From: Blastopirellula sp. J2-11
GTDB taxonomy: Bacteria > Planctomycetota > Planctomycetia > Pirellulales > Pirellulaceae
Reading direction: 5' to 3'
Assembly (NCBI RefSeq): GCF_024584705.1
Contig: NZ_CP097384.1
Span: 2,170,001 to 2,234,000 of the forward strand
DNA: 64,000 nt
Under the pieces are notes generated by a model. It did no database searches, had not been told where the DNA came from, and saw only the letters and a program-made list of their open reading frames with translations. The translations under genes and the position numbers were made by a program. Positions 7,534-16,524 of this stretch are shown here, piece after piece (within the stretch, counting starts at the first letter, position 1; the number at the start of each line of letters is the position of its first letter).

Positions 7534-9344
7534 TGGTTGCGCTCTACCTCCAGGCCGCTGCCGTTAAGCAGAGCCGACAATTCTTCAAAACGCTGTTGAG
7601 CGCCAGGCTGGACATCGATCTTGAGCGTCGGCTTCCAATAGATGCCGCGGCCGGCGATTCCCCAATCTTCGATGCGGGACCAGACTTGCGAGACGAACTC
7701 GTCAATTCCGCCGCGAACGTCCGCTTGCAGCAACACGACTTGCGGTCGCTTGCTGCTTCCTTTTTCGGGCACGATCACAATTCGATCGGCGGCGACAACC
7801 ACATGAATCGGACGCGTAATGCCGGTAGCGCGGGCCGATTGTCCCGGCAACGCCCAGTTGCGACCGCGCGTGTTGGCCAGCGCTTGCGGCGCCATCTGCG
7901 ATCCGCCGCTGTTGCTGGAGCTTCCCCCTTGCTGTCCGCCGGGCGCTGGGCCTTGTTGCTGGGCTCCATATCCGCCAGAGATGGTGCTGTCTCCATTGGG
8001 ATTTCCTGGCTTGCCGTCGGTCGAACCGGCCGGCAGCGACATCGCATCTTTGCCGTCAGCGCCAGACAATTGCGGACCATGGGCATTGCGTTGAGCTTGC
8101 GTTTGATATCCGCCTGGCAGCGAAGCGGCCATTGTGCCTTGTCCGCCGCTGGAGGTGCGATCAAATTGCTGCGAACCGCCGCCGGCGCCGCGATCGAATG
8201 GTTTTCCGCCGTCGTTTGAGGAACGAGCGTACGATTCTGGGCCGCCGGCCGATCCGCCGGTCATTGTCGAACTGGCGCCTGGTTGGCCGCCGATGGGCGC
8301 TCCTTGTTCGAGAAACGCGTTCTTGCCGAAGGGGGAACCCTCTTCACCACGGCCGCCGCCGTTGCCGTCGCCGCTAGGCACGAACCCGCCGCGACTGGTC
8401 GCCGTCAGCAAACCGGTTTCTTCGACGCGACCATATTCACGCGGCGCCGCTCTCATGACGGCCACTTTGCGCCGCCTGGCGACTTCGACCGTTTGCATCA
8501 GCGTTTGCGCAAGGAAGGGATCCGCTTCGGGAAATTGCAGTTCCAGGTCGTCATCGATCAATTCGTAACCAAATTCCGAATCCCAAGACAGCATGGCGTC
8601 GCGAGCCGCTGCGTACGATTCGGCCCCGTTGGGGCGAACGACGAGCAACGGATAAGGATCGGACGCGTTGGGGTTTTGTTTCAATCGATATTCGCGAACC
8701 GCACGCAGGGCTGCATCTAACGGATTGCCTGCGCCCAACGGAGGACGAAAATCGGCCCCATACAGTTCGATCCCTTCCGGCTGCAGAATGACGCGATCGC
8801 CGGTGCATTCGATATAAATCGGTTGCCGTCGCGTACCGTTGGGACCGTCGTACGGTATCAACGCGTAAGAAGGTTTTTTCTTCGCCGCCTTCGCTTGCTC
8901 TTCGGCCAGCTTGTCTTTGGCGTCGGCCAACTGCTGGCGAACATCGGCCAGTTGCTGATCAATGTCGGCTTGATCGGATTTCGTTGCGTTCCGTTTTTCT
9001 TCGAGCAGCTTCACTTGTTCGTCCAGGCCGCGGATTTGCGTCGCCAAGCGGCGAATGTGATCCTCGATGCCGCTCAGTTGCAGACGTTCGTCTTCTAACT
9101 GTTGACGTTGTTCAGCACGCAGCTTTCGCAGCTCTTCCAATTCGGCCAGCGGAAAGGCGGGGACTGCCGGTGCAACGGCAGGCGCCGCTTCGGTCGCGAC
9201 CGGCGCAGCGTCGGCCGAAGCACGAGCTTGCTGCACAAGGACGACCAACAGCACAATCAGTGCGCCGACCGTACAGATCAGGACCGCCAGAAACGGGAAG
9301 AGTGAGATTTCGACGCCTTGACGACGCGCGTGGGCTCGGCTCAT
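7530..9344 (-). CDS. Large ExbD-like protein with coiled coil, duplicated domain and Gly/Ser/Gln-rich linker
   Basis: The 604-residue protein has one membrane helix, ISLFPFLAVLICTVGALIVLL (about 13-37), set like the ExbD helix but lacking any acidic residue. A coiled coil spans about 60-150. A globular region (about 155-300) begins with RQPIYIECTGDRVILQPE. A low-complexity Gly/Ser/Gln linker (about 310-490) precedes a C-terminal domain opening with RPIHVVVAADRIVIVPE. The two openings look alike, suggesting a duplicated periplasmic domain. It overlaps both neighbours by ATGA (7530-7533, 9341-9344). It is probably a structural, non-proton-carrying partner of the TolQ-like channel. No named family was recognised. 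Confidence 0.65.
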   Translation of the reverse strand: MSRAHARRQGVEISLFPFLAVLICTVGALIVLLVVLVQQARASADAAPVATEAAPAVAPAVPAFPLAELEELRKLRAEQRQQLEDERLQLSGIEDHIRRLATQIRGLDEQVKLLEEKRNATKSDQADIDQQLADVRQQLADAKDKLAEEQAKAAKKKPSYALIPYDGPNGTRRQPIYIECTGDRVILQPEGIELYGADFRPPLGAGNPLDAALRAVREYRLKQNPNASDPYPLLVVRPNGAESYAAARDAMLSWDSEFGYELIDDDLELQFPEADPFLAQTLMQTVEVARRRKVAVMRAAPREYGRVEETGLLTATSRGGFVPSGDGNGGGRGEEGSPFGKNAFLEQGAPIGGQPGASSTMTGGSAGGPESYARSSNDGGKPFDRGAGGGSQQFDRTSSGGQGTMAASLPGGYQTQAQRNAHGPQLSGADGKDAMSLPAGSTDGKPGNPNGDSTISGGYGAQQQGPAPGGQQGGSSSNSGGSQMAPQALANTRGRNWALPGQSARATGITRPIHVVVAADRIVIVPEKGSSKRPQVVLLQADVRGGIDEFVSQVWSRIEDWGIAGRGIYWKPTLKIDVQPGAQQRFEELSALLNGSGLEVERNQ

Positions 9345-10672
9345 GCCGCGTGACCTTGGGAGGGTTTCTTCTCCAGTTCAAATCGACGACCGCCGCTGTC
9401 GCCGATGCGATTGTTCAGCAAGTGTATCGTCGCGGCGAGACTCAAAACGGTCTCTTCAAAGTGACCAGCGCCTGCCAACGAGTCGAGATTGCGGCTGAGC
9501 GTTTGTTCGAGCGACGAGATTTCTCCCACCGCTTCGACCGCTTTCAGCATCACTTCTCCTTGTTGGGTCAGTTGATCCTGTTGATCGCGCATCAGACTCG
9601 CGTTGTTATCGAGCGCGGTTTGGAACTGCTTCCAATCGACGCGCATCTCGCGAATCACTTCTTTTTCGGCGCCGGCCAGCGCCGCTGCATGGCGCTCAAG
9701 CGAACCTGAAAGCGCTGCGGAGAGCGAATCTTCCAATTGTTGTTTGCTGGAGCCGACGATTTCTTCCCAGTGGTGATGAGCGCCGTCGATCGTGTTGCGC
9801 CAAAGTTGCGTTTGGCGTTCGACCAACTGTTCGGTCGCTTGCATCACCCGTTCGGCCATGCGCTGGATCGCGGCGACGCTGGGGTCGCTTTTTCCGCCCG
9901 CTTGTTGGAAGCGCCCGCTCAATTGGGCCGAAGCGGCCGAATCGACGACGGTCAGCAGTTCGTTCTCGACGCGGTCGGCGATAAACTGCGCGAACATCAA
10001 AAAGATTGACAACGACAAAGCTAACGCCGTCGTATCAAACGCGACGCTCAACCCGGCCAGCAGGCTTTCCATCGCCGCTTTCGGTTCGTTGACCAGCGCC
10101 TCGGGAGAAAGATTACCGAGCGCCAGCGTAATACCGATAACGGTACCCAAAAAGCCGAGCATCGGAGTCGCCCAAATCACGATCCGCACCAGCGAAAAGC
10201 TTTGATAGGCGCGTTCCGCTTCTTGATCCGCGAAGTATTTCAGTTCTTCCTGCAAGCCGGCCGCGCTGCCGTTGACGTGCACATGTTCAATTCCTTGAAA
10301 CAAACGCCGCCAGAGCGAATGTCGCTGTAGACGTTGCGGGTACTCCTCCAATTGGTCGAGCAGCCCGGCGGCGTCGTCAATCAATTGTCCTTCGCGCGGC
10401 GGCGCAGGGAGTTCGATTTTGCTGACGTTGGTCAATTCGCGAGCGACATCCTGCAATTTTAACAGGATCGCCGCTAAGCCGACAAAGAACATCGCCGTTT
10501 CGATGTATTCGACCGGGTGCCCGGCAAAATAGCGCACGATCAGCGGATTGCTGATCACGCCTTGGTTGATCAGCGCGAAGAAGCCGATCGTCGCGGCCAA
10601 ACCGAGGGCGACGGGCCACCCTAGTTTTCCACTGATGTTGTACCAGAACTTCGAGGTATTTCGTGCAGTCAC
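9341..10672 (-). CDS. MotA/TolQ/ExbB-family proton channel protein with coiled-coil tail
   Basis: The 443-residue protein has membrane helices near residues 15-35, 52-70, 165-190 and 208-232. The third contains PMLGFLGTVIGITLALGNLS, the signature of MotA/TolQ/ExbB channels, and the fourth SVAFDTTALALSLSIFLMF. After about 240 it is largely helical with coiled-coil character and Gln/Glu/Arg-rich. It is the first gene of a minus-strand operon with two ExbD-like partners, all overlapping by four bases. Inference: it is the stator of an envelope motor fed by the ion-motive force. A MotA domain with a long helical tail recalls ZorA of Zorya defence, but no ZorC, ZorD or ZorE homologue is present. 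Confidence 0.8.
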   Translation of the reverse strand: MTARNTSKFWYNISGKLGWPVALGLAATIGFFALINQGVISNPLIVRYFAGHPVEYIETAMFFVGLAAILLKLQDVARELTNVSKIELPAPPREGQLIDDAAGLLDQLEEYPQRLQRHSLWRRLFQGIEHVHVNGSAAGLQEELKYFADQEAERAYQSFSLVRIVIWATPMLGFLGTVIGITLALGNLSPEALVNEPKAAMESLLAGLSVAFDTTALALSLSIFLMFAQFIADRVENELLTVVDSAASAQLSGRFQQAGGKSDPSVAAIQRMAERVMQATEQLVERQTQLWRNTIDGAHHHWEEIVGSSKQQLEDSLSAALSGSLERHAAALAGAEKEVIREMRVDWKQFQTALDNNASLMRDQQDQLTQQGEVMLKAVEAVGEISSLEQTLSRNLDSLAGAGHFEETVLSLAATIHLLNNRIGDSGGRRFELEKKPSQGHAA

Positions 10673-11022
10673 CGGTTCGTATCCTTCCTACGCGGTGCGA
10701 TCGAGCGGAGCGGGGAGACAAGTCCGCACAATCCTCATAATCGGAACAACCACCGCTTGGATTTGAGGTTTTGTTGGCGCAATCAGTAGGAAACCCGAGA
10801 TGCGGCGTCAATGCGAAGTCGGTTTCGACCGCTAGCAAGCGAAGGGAGTCAATTCAGCAACATTTGCCGGTTTTATCGAAAAGAACGTGAATGTCCCCGC
10901 GACTGGTTGCCGATAACTTCCTTTGTCGCAAATGACAACATTCGACGCAAACCGCTATGCCAAAAAAGGTTGCATCAATCTTCGGCAGACGCGTTGCCTA
11001 AATAAATCCCGGGGGGGAATGA

Positions 11023-11058
11023 AAGTTCGGTTGGGGTCCGCTTGACTCCACCGAACTT
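11023..11058 (+). terminator. Orphan rho-independent-type hairpin
   Basis: AAGTTCGGT (11023-11031) pairs with ACCGAACTT (11050-11058). Inside it GGGGTC pairs with GACTCC through one G-T wobble, with a single bulged T and a five-base loop. Downstream is CTTTTATTTCTT, a broken T-rich tract on the plus strand. No plus-strand gene is recognised upstream, so it would end an unannotated transcript or shield the next promoter. Confidence 0.6.
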
Positions 11059-11315
11059 CTTTTATTTCTTGGCCCTCTTCGGCTTCCCCCTCTTCTGGTG
11101 CAAGGCTGTGGCGGATTGACATTGCCAGCATTTCCGGGCTACCGCTACGATACGCAAGTCTCAGTGCGAGCGAATCGGCTGGAAGCGGTGGTTGCTAGCA
11201 TAAGTCTTTTGTTTCTTTAGGCTTAGGGCTATTACGAATGCTTCGCGTTCGTTCCTCCTCAGCGTCCAGACCGGCGGGAGAGCGATTCGCCGCTAACATT
11301 TGGGGACGAAAAGAG

Positions 11316-11343
11316 TTGCATCAAGGGAACGGGCTTCTAGAAT
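11316..11343 (+). promoter_or_regulatory. Weak sigma-70-like promoter candidate
   Basis: TTGCAT (11316-11321) and TAGAAT (11338-11343) are separated by 16 bases and lie just before the small secreted-protein gene at 11387. The -10 differs from consensus at one base; the -35 matches only its first three. The call is by eye only. Confidence 0.25.
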
Positions 11344-11386
11344 AGATAGAGGTCCGATTCCGCAATCCACGAAGAGTAGGTGGTTT

Positions 11387-11725
11387 ATGCGTAATGCGGT
11401 ATTGGGCTTTGGCCTTGTCGTTAGCCTCGTCATTGCAGTCGCTTGGTTGGAAACTCCTCCTGCTCCAGCGCATGCACAAGCACCCTATGCGGCATCGCCA
11501 AGCGGTTCGCTGATTTCCCACTCGACCAATACGGCGCTGGGAATGCAGCAGGTCGTTTTGATTGATCCGCAAACGAGAGTTATGGGCGTCTATCACGTTG
11601 ATGGAACGACCGGAAAAATTTCTCTCAAGAGCGTTCGCAATCTACACTGGGATCTGTTGCTGGAAGCGCACAACAGCACCAATCCGAGTCCTAGCGAAAT
11701 AAAAGCATCGCTCGGCAGACCCTAA
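11387..11725 (+). CDS. Small secreted protein of unknown function
   Basis: The chosen ATG at 11387 follows AGGTGG and begins a clear signal peptide (MRNAVLGFGLVVSLVIAVAW, with a likely cleavage near APAHAQA). The mature part is only about 80 residues and contains GMQQVVLIDPQTRVMGVYHVDGTTGKISLKSVRNL, which reads like a single beta-rich blade: a value or parameter motif followed by strands. An upstream in-frame start would place 29 polar residues before the signal and is rejected. It lies 51 bases before the HTH membrane protein and may be co-transcribed with it. No family was recognised. Confidence 0.7.
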   Translation: MRNAVLGFGLVVSLVIAVAWLETPPAPAHAQAPYAASPSGSLISHSTNTALGMQQVVLIDPQTRVMGVYHVDGTTGKISLKSVRNLHWDLLLEAHNSTNPSPSEIKASLGRP

Positions 11726-11776
11726 GCATTTGCTCAGGCGGCCGGGCTTTTACGATTTGATTCACCGGAGCCTGGC

Positions 11777-13066
11777 ATGGCCAAATTAATCCCACTCAGC
11801 GAAGCGGCTGAAATCTTGGGTATCTCGGAAGAGCAGTTGGTCGAAATGCGATCACGCAACGAGATCCACGGCTATCGCGATGGGGCGAGCTGGAAATTCA
11901 AAGAAACCGAAATCGAGCGGGTCAAAACCGATCTCGCTGGCGGCGGCCAATCGCCCGAACACGGGGACAGCGGTGAAGATCTGATCGAATCGCCCAGTGA
12001 TTCGGATGATGATAGTGAATTTGAATTGTCGCTCGGCGGCGATGACGGATCGTCCGGCGAAATCGACTCGCTCCTGATTCAGGACGAAGGTCGCAGCGGC
12101 GAATCAGGCGTCGTGATCGGTGACGAACTCTCGTCGGGCGGCAGCGACTTGAAACTTGCCGATAGTGATATCGAGCTTGGTTTTGACGGTTCCAGCGCCA
12201 TCGACCCTGCGTCGGACACCAACAGCAATTTGAATCTCGATCTGGAAGGTTCGGACGTGCTCGGCAGTTCGTCCCTCAATGCTCCGGTCGACGCCGATGA
12301 CGACGACGATGATGAGCTGTTGCTCTCGCCGGTCGGCAAAGATGATGACGTCGGAATTGGAACCGAAAAACGCGATCCCGAAGGAACCGGTTCTGGAGTC
12401 AGCCTGGCGCTGGGCGAAGACGACCTGGATCTGGGCGAAAGCGCGATTTCGGCCATCGATGATCTGGATAGCGGAGAATTAACGCTCGATGCCGGCGATA
12501 GCGGAGTCAGCCTGGTGGATCCGGCCGACAGCGGTATCGACATCGGCATGGAGCCGCTAGACCTCTCGGGCTCGAAGGTGGACGCGTTTGACTTGGCGGG
12601 CGACTCGGGTGTCGAAGTCGACCAAGACATTGCATCGGGCATTTCCGCCGGCAAGAGTAGCGGCGATGACGACTTCCTGCTGACTCCGGTCGAAGGGGAG
12701 CTGGACGACGACGATAGCGGCTCGCAAGTGATCGCGCTCGACTCCGATTCGATCGGTTCTGAGTCGGCCCTGTTTGGCGCCGGTATCGACGACGGAGATT
12801 TTGGGGCTGCCGACGACGGACTAGAAGTCGTTGACGAGATGGGGGCAATGGATTCCGCCTCACCGGCGGGTGCGCCCGCCGCAGCGGCTCCGGTTGAAGC
12901 TCCTTATAGCGTGCTTAATCTTATCAGTCTGGCCGCGACCGCCGCTTTGGTGTTGGTTGCTGGGCTCATGGTGACTGACCTGATTCGCAACATGTGGTCG
13001 TTTGACGAACCCTACGCAATCAACAGCTCGATCATGGACGGTATTATCAGCTTGATGGGGGTCTAG
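11777..13066 (+). CDS. Membrane-anchored MerR/excisionase-type HTH protein with acidic linker
   Basis: Residues 4-55 (PLSEAAEILGISEEQLVEMRSR, then HGYRDGASWKFKETEIERV) form a MerR/excisionase-type helix-turn-helix with its beta wing. The next 310 residues are an acidic Ser/Gly/Asp-rich linker with loose repeats such as DSGVSLVDPADSGIDIG and ELLLSPVGKDDD / DFLLTPVEGELD. A membrane helix (about 385-405, LISLAATAALVLVAGLMVTDL) and a short outer tail follow. The arrangement suggests a cytoplasmic DNA- or protein-binding head tethered to the membrane. Whether it binds DNA is unknown. The terminator at 13107-13134 follows. Confidence 0.75.
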   Translation: MAKLIPLSEAAEILGISEEQLVEMRSRNEIHGYRDGASWKFKETEIERVKTDLAGGGQSPEHGDSGEDLIESPSDSDDDSEFELSLGGDDGSSGEIDSLLIQDEGRSGESGVVIGDELSSGGSDLKLADSDIELGFDGSSAIDPASDTNSNLNLDLEGSDVLGSSSLNAPVDADDDDDDELLLSPVGKDDDVGIGTEKRDPEGTGSGVSLALGEDDLDLGESAISAIDDLDSGELTLDAGDSGVSLVDPADSGIDIGMEPLDLSGSKVDAFDLAGDSGVEVDQDIASGISAGKSSGDDDFLLTPVEGELDDDDSGSQVIALDSDSIGSESALFGAGIDDGDFGAADDGLEVVDEMGAMDSASPAGAPAAAAPVEAPYSVLNLISLAATAALVLVAGLMVTDLIRNMWSFDEPYAINSSIMDGIISLMGV

Positions 13067-13106
13067 CTTGGGCTCTCGGACGCGATAACCGTAAACCAAC
13101 CGCATA

Positions 13107-13134
13107 AAGCCGCGAGACACCTCGCGGCTTTTTT
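13107..13134 (+). terminator. Rho-independent terminator
   Basis: AAGCCGCGAG (13107-13116) pairs perfectly with CTCGCGGCTT (13121-13130) around the loop ACAC, and the T-run continues to 13134. It lies about 40 bases after the HTH membrane protein gene and ends that transcript. Confidence 0.9.
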
Positions 13135-13224
13135 CGTAACTGCTGTTTGATGCAATCGTTACAACCGATCGCCTTAATCCAGTGGGAGTGCGTCGGCGGC
13201 GGTATCTTTTCCCCCTCGTCGCGC

Positions 13225-13256
13225 TATAATCTACTAGCTGCGGATGTTACGTCCGC
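13225..13256 (+). promoter_or_regulatory. Possible promoter -10 box and leader hairpin of the resB-ccsA operon
   Basis: A perfect TATAAT lies at 13225-13230, without a recognisable -35 at the right distance. Just downstream GCGGA (13240-13244) and TCCGC (13252-13256) can pair. A second small GGGC/GCCC hairpin follows near 13263-13278. The cytochrome c assembly operon starts about 140 bases later. The promoter reading is tentative. Confidence 0.3.
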
Positions 13257-13397
13257 TTGCTGAGGGCGCTTTAGCCCCTTGGTGCTGTATCTGAAATTGG
13301 CGTTTTGACAGCCAAGCGTCGACGTTGTTGTCGCTTGGTCCCGCCGCATGACGCCCTGAAATTGCCGACTAATCCCCACGCTGGCCAGTTCAAACGC

Positions 13398-16300
13398 ATG
13401 GCTCGACCCAAACTCGCCTCCTCGGATCAATCTCCTTTTGTCTGGGGAGTATTGCGTCTCTACGAAATCGCCGCGTCGCTCAAATTGGCGGTCTGCCTGT
13501 TGTTTGGGATGGCGCTGACGTTGGGTATCGCAACGGCGGTCGAAGCGGCATATAACACCAACGTCGTGCAGTTTTACGTTTACCAATCGTGGTGGTTCTC
13601 GCTGCTTTACCTGCTGCTAGCGGTCAACATCTTCTGCGCCGCGTCGATTCGCTTTCCTTGGAAGCGGCATCAAACCGGGTTCGTCATCACGCATATCGGC
13701 CTGCTGACGTTGTTGTTTAGCGGTGTCGTCAGCCGCGTGTGGCGCATCGACTCGCAGGTGAGCGTTTGGGAAAACAACATCTCCGACATCCGTGCGTTTG
13801 AGCCCGATCATTACCGGTTCGCGCTGCGGATTGATCGTCAGACCGGTTCGCCGCTCGATCCGCCGGAGATCACGGAAGTCGATATTCCGTTCAAGCCGGG
13901 GCCGTTCAGTTGGGCCGACTATCAGGAAGGCTTCAGCAATATTCAAGTCGCGCGACCTGAAGTCGCGAATCTCTTCTCGCCGCTCTTTTATCTGGCGAGT
14001 CGCCATAGTGCCGGAAACGTCCTCTATGCGGACGGCGACATTCGTCTGGAAGTGCTGGATTACTACGGTAACAGCCATTGGGAAGATGGCGTGCCGTCGG
14101 TCGAACTGCGGTTGAGCATGCCGGCCGGGAAGAAACAGGCGGCCGATGGCCGCTTGGTCGCCGACGACATGCAGTGGGTCCCGGTGAAGCTAGGGGTCCA
14201 CATGGTCGAGGGAGACACGCAATACAAATATGGGGTCGGCGATCGCCAGCCGATGGGCGCCGGAGCGTTCACCATGGCGATGGCCCCCAATCGCGCCGCG
14301 ACGGTCGCCTTTTTGGAAGGTGGTCCCAGCGGAGAGATCGGCGAGAAAGGGCAAGTCGTCCTGTACGCTGATGGTAAGCGACAGGAGATCGATGTCGCCG
14401 CTGTGCTCGACAAAGAAGCGCAACCGCTCGCAGGCACGCCGCTCTCGTATCAACTCACTTCCTACATGCCTTCGGCGGTTCCGAGTCGAAAGCCGGGGGG
14501 CGGCGGTATTGTGTGGGGAGATGGCGAAGAGAACGAAGTGCCGCAGAACCCCGCCGTGCGCATCGAATTGACCAAAGATGGGAAGCAGGTCGACGAGATG
14601 ATCCTGCTGGCCGACATGCCGAACTTCAACGCTCAAGCCTTCGACGCCGAAGTTTACGGCTCGTATTGGTTTAATCATGGCGAAAGAAATGCGGCCGAAC
14701 TCCTGCAAGGAGGAAGCCCCGGCGGTTCGCGGATCGACGTGATTCAAGGCGTCGACGAAGATGGCGAAACGAAGCGTTTGTACTATCGCTATTGGAATCG
14801 GAAAGAAGTAGTCGTCGCGCGTGATCTGCCGATCGACGGCAACAAGACGAACGCCGTCGATGCGTTCAAGATGCCGATCGCGCAGCTGAAGATGTATGTC
14901 GAGAACTATATCTCGGCCGACACGCCGTCATCGACCGCGGTGCGCGATCCCTTTGATCCCAAAATGCAAATGCCTTCGCCGGCGGCGCTGGTTCGTTTGA
15001 CCAAGGGAGACAAGTCGGACGAGTTCTGGATTCAGGCTCACTTTGGCGATCCCAACTCGGGGCATGTCGACGACAGCACGCGTCATATCATGAAGGTCGG
15101 CGATACGACGCTGACGTTGGCGATGCCGATTCAGTCGTTCGACATCGGCTTTCGCGTCTTCCTTGAGCAGTTCGAGCGTCGTTTAGATCCCGGCACGGCT
15201 CAGCCGTCTCACTACTCCAGCGATGTGCACTATCTCGACCGCGTTCGCGATCGCTGGATTATGATTTGGGACCCGGCGAGCGAAACGACAAAACGGATCG
15301 AGTTTCCGCTGACGATCGACAGCAACTCGCCCAGCGATGTCACCAGCGGCGCTGGTCAGATCTTTTGGATCGACGACGCTTCGCCAGCGGTCATCTGGAG
15401 CGTTCCGCTCGCCGCGCTGGAAAGCGGCGATTGGGAACAAGCGAAAAAGATCGTCCCGTTTGGTTTGGCCAATCCGCAGCAATTGGTTTGTGACGCCGAT
15501 GGCGGCAAAATCTATTGGACCGATTGGCGCAAAGGCCGATCGGGGGACGAAGGGTATATTCGCAGCGCCAACGTGGATGGATCGTCCCCTTCCAGCGTGA
15601 TCACGTTCGCCGGTCGTCCCAGCGGCATCGCCGTCGATAGCGAGCGAGACTGGATCTATTTCACTAACGACGCGTCAGGCTTTGTCGGGCGCGTGCATCG
15701 TGACGGAACCGAACTGACGCCGGATTGGATCGCGATTCCTGATGGTCGCGCGACCGATGTGACCGTCGACGCCAAGACCGGCGACGTTTACTGGACCGAC
15801 AAAGCGAAGAACGTTATCCGCGGCGCGTCGAGCGAAGGCAAGCTGTTTGGCTCGCCGCCGTTTTTGGGCTCGGCGGATAAGGGAATGCCCAATTCGTTGG
15901 CCTTGGGAGACGGGTTCCTGTATTGGACCGACATCGAGCCGAACCCGAGCGATCCTTCGTCGCGCAAGCATCTCAGCGATCCGACTTTTGACCGCTCGAA
16001 ACCGCGTGAGATTTTGACTCGCGTACGTCGCATTGCGTTGACCGGCGGTGAGAAGCAAGAACGAGATGTGGCGTCGACCATGGTCAACGCTCCGCGCGGC
16101 GCCGCGTTTGTCGATGGCAAGCTGATGTGGACGCAAACCGCCGTGATCAAAGAAAATGTCTGGATTACCATGAACGCGCCTGACGCGTTCCGAGATCCCA
16201 CCTATAACCGCGACTTGCACGTCTTCCAGGAAAGTTTCCAAGGCCCGTTCAAGCCCGGCACGCCGGAATACGCCAAGTTTGCTCCGACGCACAGCAACGA

Positions 16301-16514
16301 TGAAGAGATCTACGCGTCGGTCTTTACGGTTAATCATGATCCCGGTTCGGCGCTTCGCTACTGGGGTTGTTTGCTGGTGATTCTTGGAATCGCCACGATG
16401 TTTTATATGCGGGCCTACTTTTTCAAGCCGCGCAAACGCGAGGAGTCGTCCGTTGACTCACGCCGTTCGAATGCAGCAGAGGCCAAGCTTACCGATATGG
16501 TCGGTAAGGTATAG
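13398..16514 (+). CDS. resB: ResB-type cytochrome c biogenesis protein with inserted YWTD beta-propeller
   Basis: The 1038-residue product opens with three ResB membrane helices (about 25-110: LKLAVCLLFGMALTLGIATAVE, WWFSLLYLLLAVNIFCAAS, HIGLLTLLFSGVVSRVWR). It ends with the typical last helix (NHDPGSALRYWGCLLVILG). ResB works with CcsA in System II haem export and attachment to apocytochrome c. Unusually, about 640-900 of the outer domain contain six YWTD-like repeats: IFWIDD, IYWTDW, IYFTND, VYWTDK, LYWTDI and LMWTQT, enough for one six-bladed propeller. The ATG at 13398 is chosen by comparison with ResB starts; it has no strong ribosome-binding site, and a TTG at 13305 is in frame. It ends 10 bases before ccsA. 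Confidence 0.88.
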   Translation: MARPKLASSDQSPFVWGVLRLYEIAASLKLAVCLLFGMALTLGIATAVEAAYNTNVVQFYVYQSWWFSLLYLLLAVNIFCAASIRFPWKRHQTGFVITHIGLLTLLFSGVVSRVWRIDSQVSVWENNISDIRAFEPDHYRFALRIDRQTGSPLDPPEITEVDIPFKPGPFSWADYQEGFSNIQVARPEVANLFSPLFYLASRHSAGNVLYADGDIRLEVLDYYGNSHWEDGVPSVELRLSMPAGKKQAADGRLVADDMQWVPVKLGVHMVEGDTQYKYGVGDRQPMGAGAFTMAMAPNRAATVAFLEGGPSGEIGEKGQVVLYADGKRQEIDVAAVLDKEAQPLAGTPLSYQLTSYMPSAVPSRKPGGGGIVWGDGEENEVPQNPAVRIELTKDGKQVDEMILLADMPNFNAQAFDAEVYGSYWFNHGERNAAELLQGGSPGGSRIDVIQGVDEDGETKRLYYRYWNRKEVVVARDLPIDGNKTNAVDAFKMPIAQLKMYVENYISADTPSSTAVRDPFDPKMQMPSPAALVRLTKGDKSDEFWIQAHFGDPNSGHVDDSTRHIMKVGDTTLTLAMPIQSFDIGFRVFLEQFERRLDPGTAQPSHYSSDVHYLDRVRDRWIMIWDPASETTKRIEFPLTIDSNSPSDVTSGAGQIFWIDDASPAVIWSVPLAALESGDWEQAKKIVPFGLANPQQLVCDADGGKIYWTDWRKGRSGDEGYIRSANVDGSSPSSVITFAGRPSGIAVDSERDWIYFTNDASGFVGRVHRDGTELTPDWIAIPDGRATDVTVDAKTGDVYWTDKAKNVIRGASSEGKLFGSPPFLGSADKGMPNSLALGDGFLYWTDIEPNPSDPSSRKHLSDPTFDRSKPREILTRVRRIALTGGEKQERDVASTMVNAPRGAAFVDGKLMWTQTAVIKENVWITMNAPDAFRDPTYNRDLHVFQESFQGPFKPGTPEYAKFAPTHSNDEEIYASVFTVNHDPGSALRYWGCLLVILGIATMFYMRAYFFKPRKREESSVDSRRSNAAEAKLTDMVGKV

Positions 16515-16524
16515 GAACAATGCC

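Larger units (their letters stand above)
10673..11386. other. Long intergenic spacer without a convincing gene
   Basis: About 700 bases separate the minus-strand channel operon from the plus-strand secreted protein. It should hold two divergent promoters. Short frames here, including one of 64 codons ending at 11005, have no recognisable domain, ribosome-binding site or coding character. The one strong structure is the terminator-like hairpin at 11023-11058. Its distance from any annotated plus-strand gene leaves room for a small RNA. Confidence 0.5.

Noticed and set aside
9341-10672. ZorA of a Zorya defence system
   Set aside because: A MotA-like protein with a helical tail is suggestive, but there is no ZorB with an OmpA-type domain and no ZorC/ZorD/ZorE nearby. 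The second ExbD-like protein fits a planctomycete channel module better.
11023-11058. Riboswitch or leader for the downstream gene
   Set aside because: It lies about 330 bases before the start with T-rich termination. No aptamer consensus was recognised.
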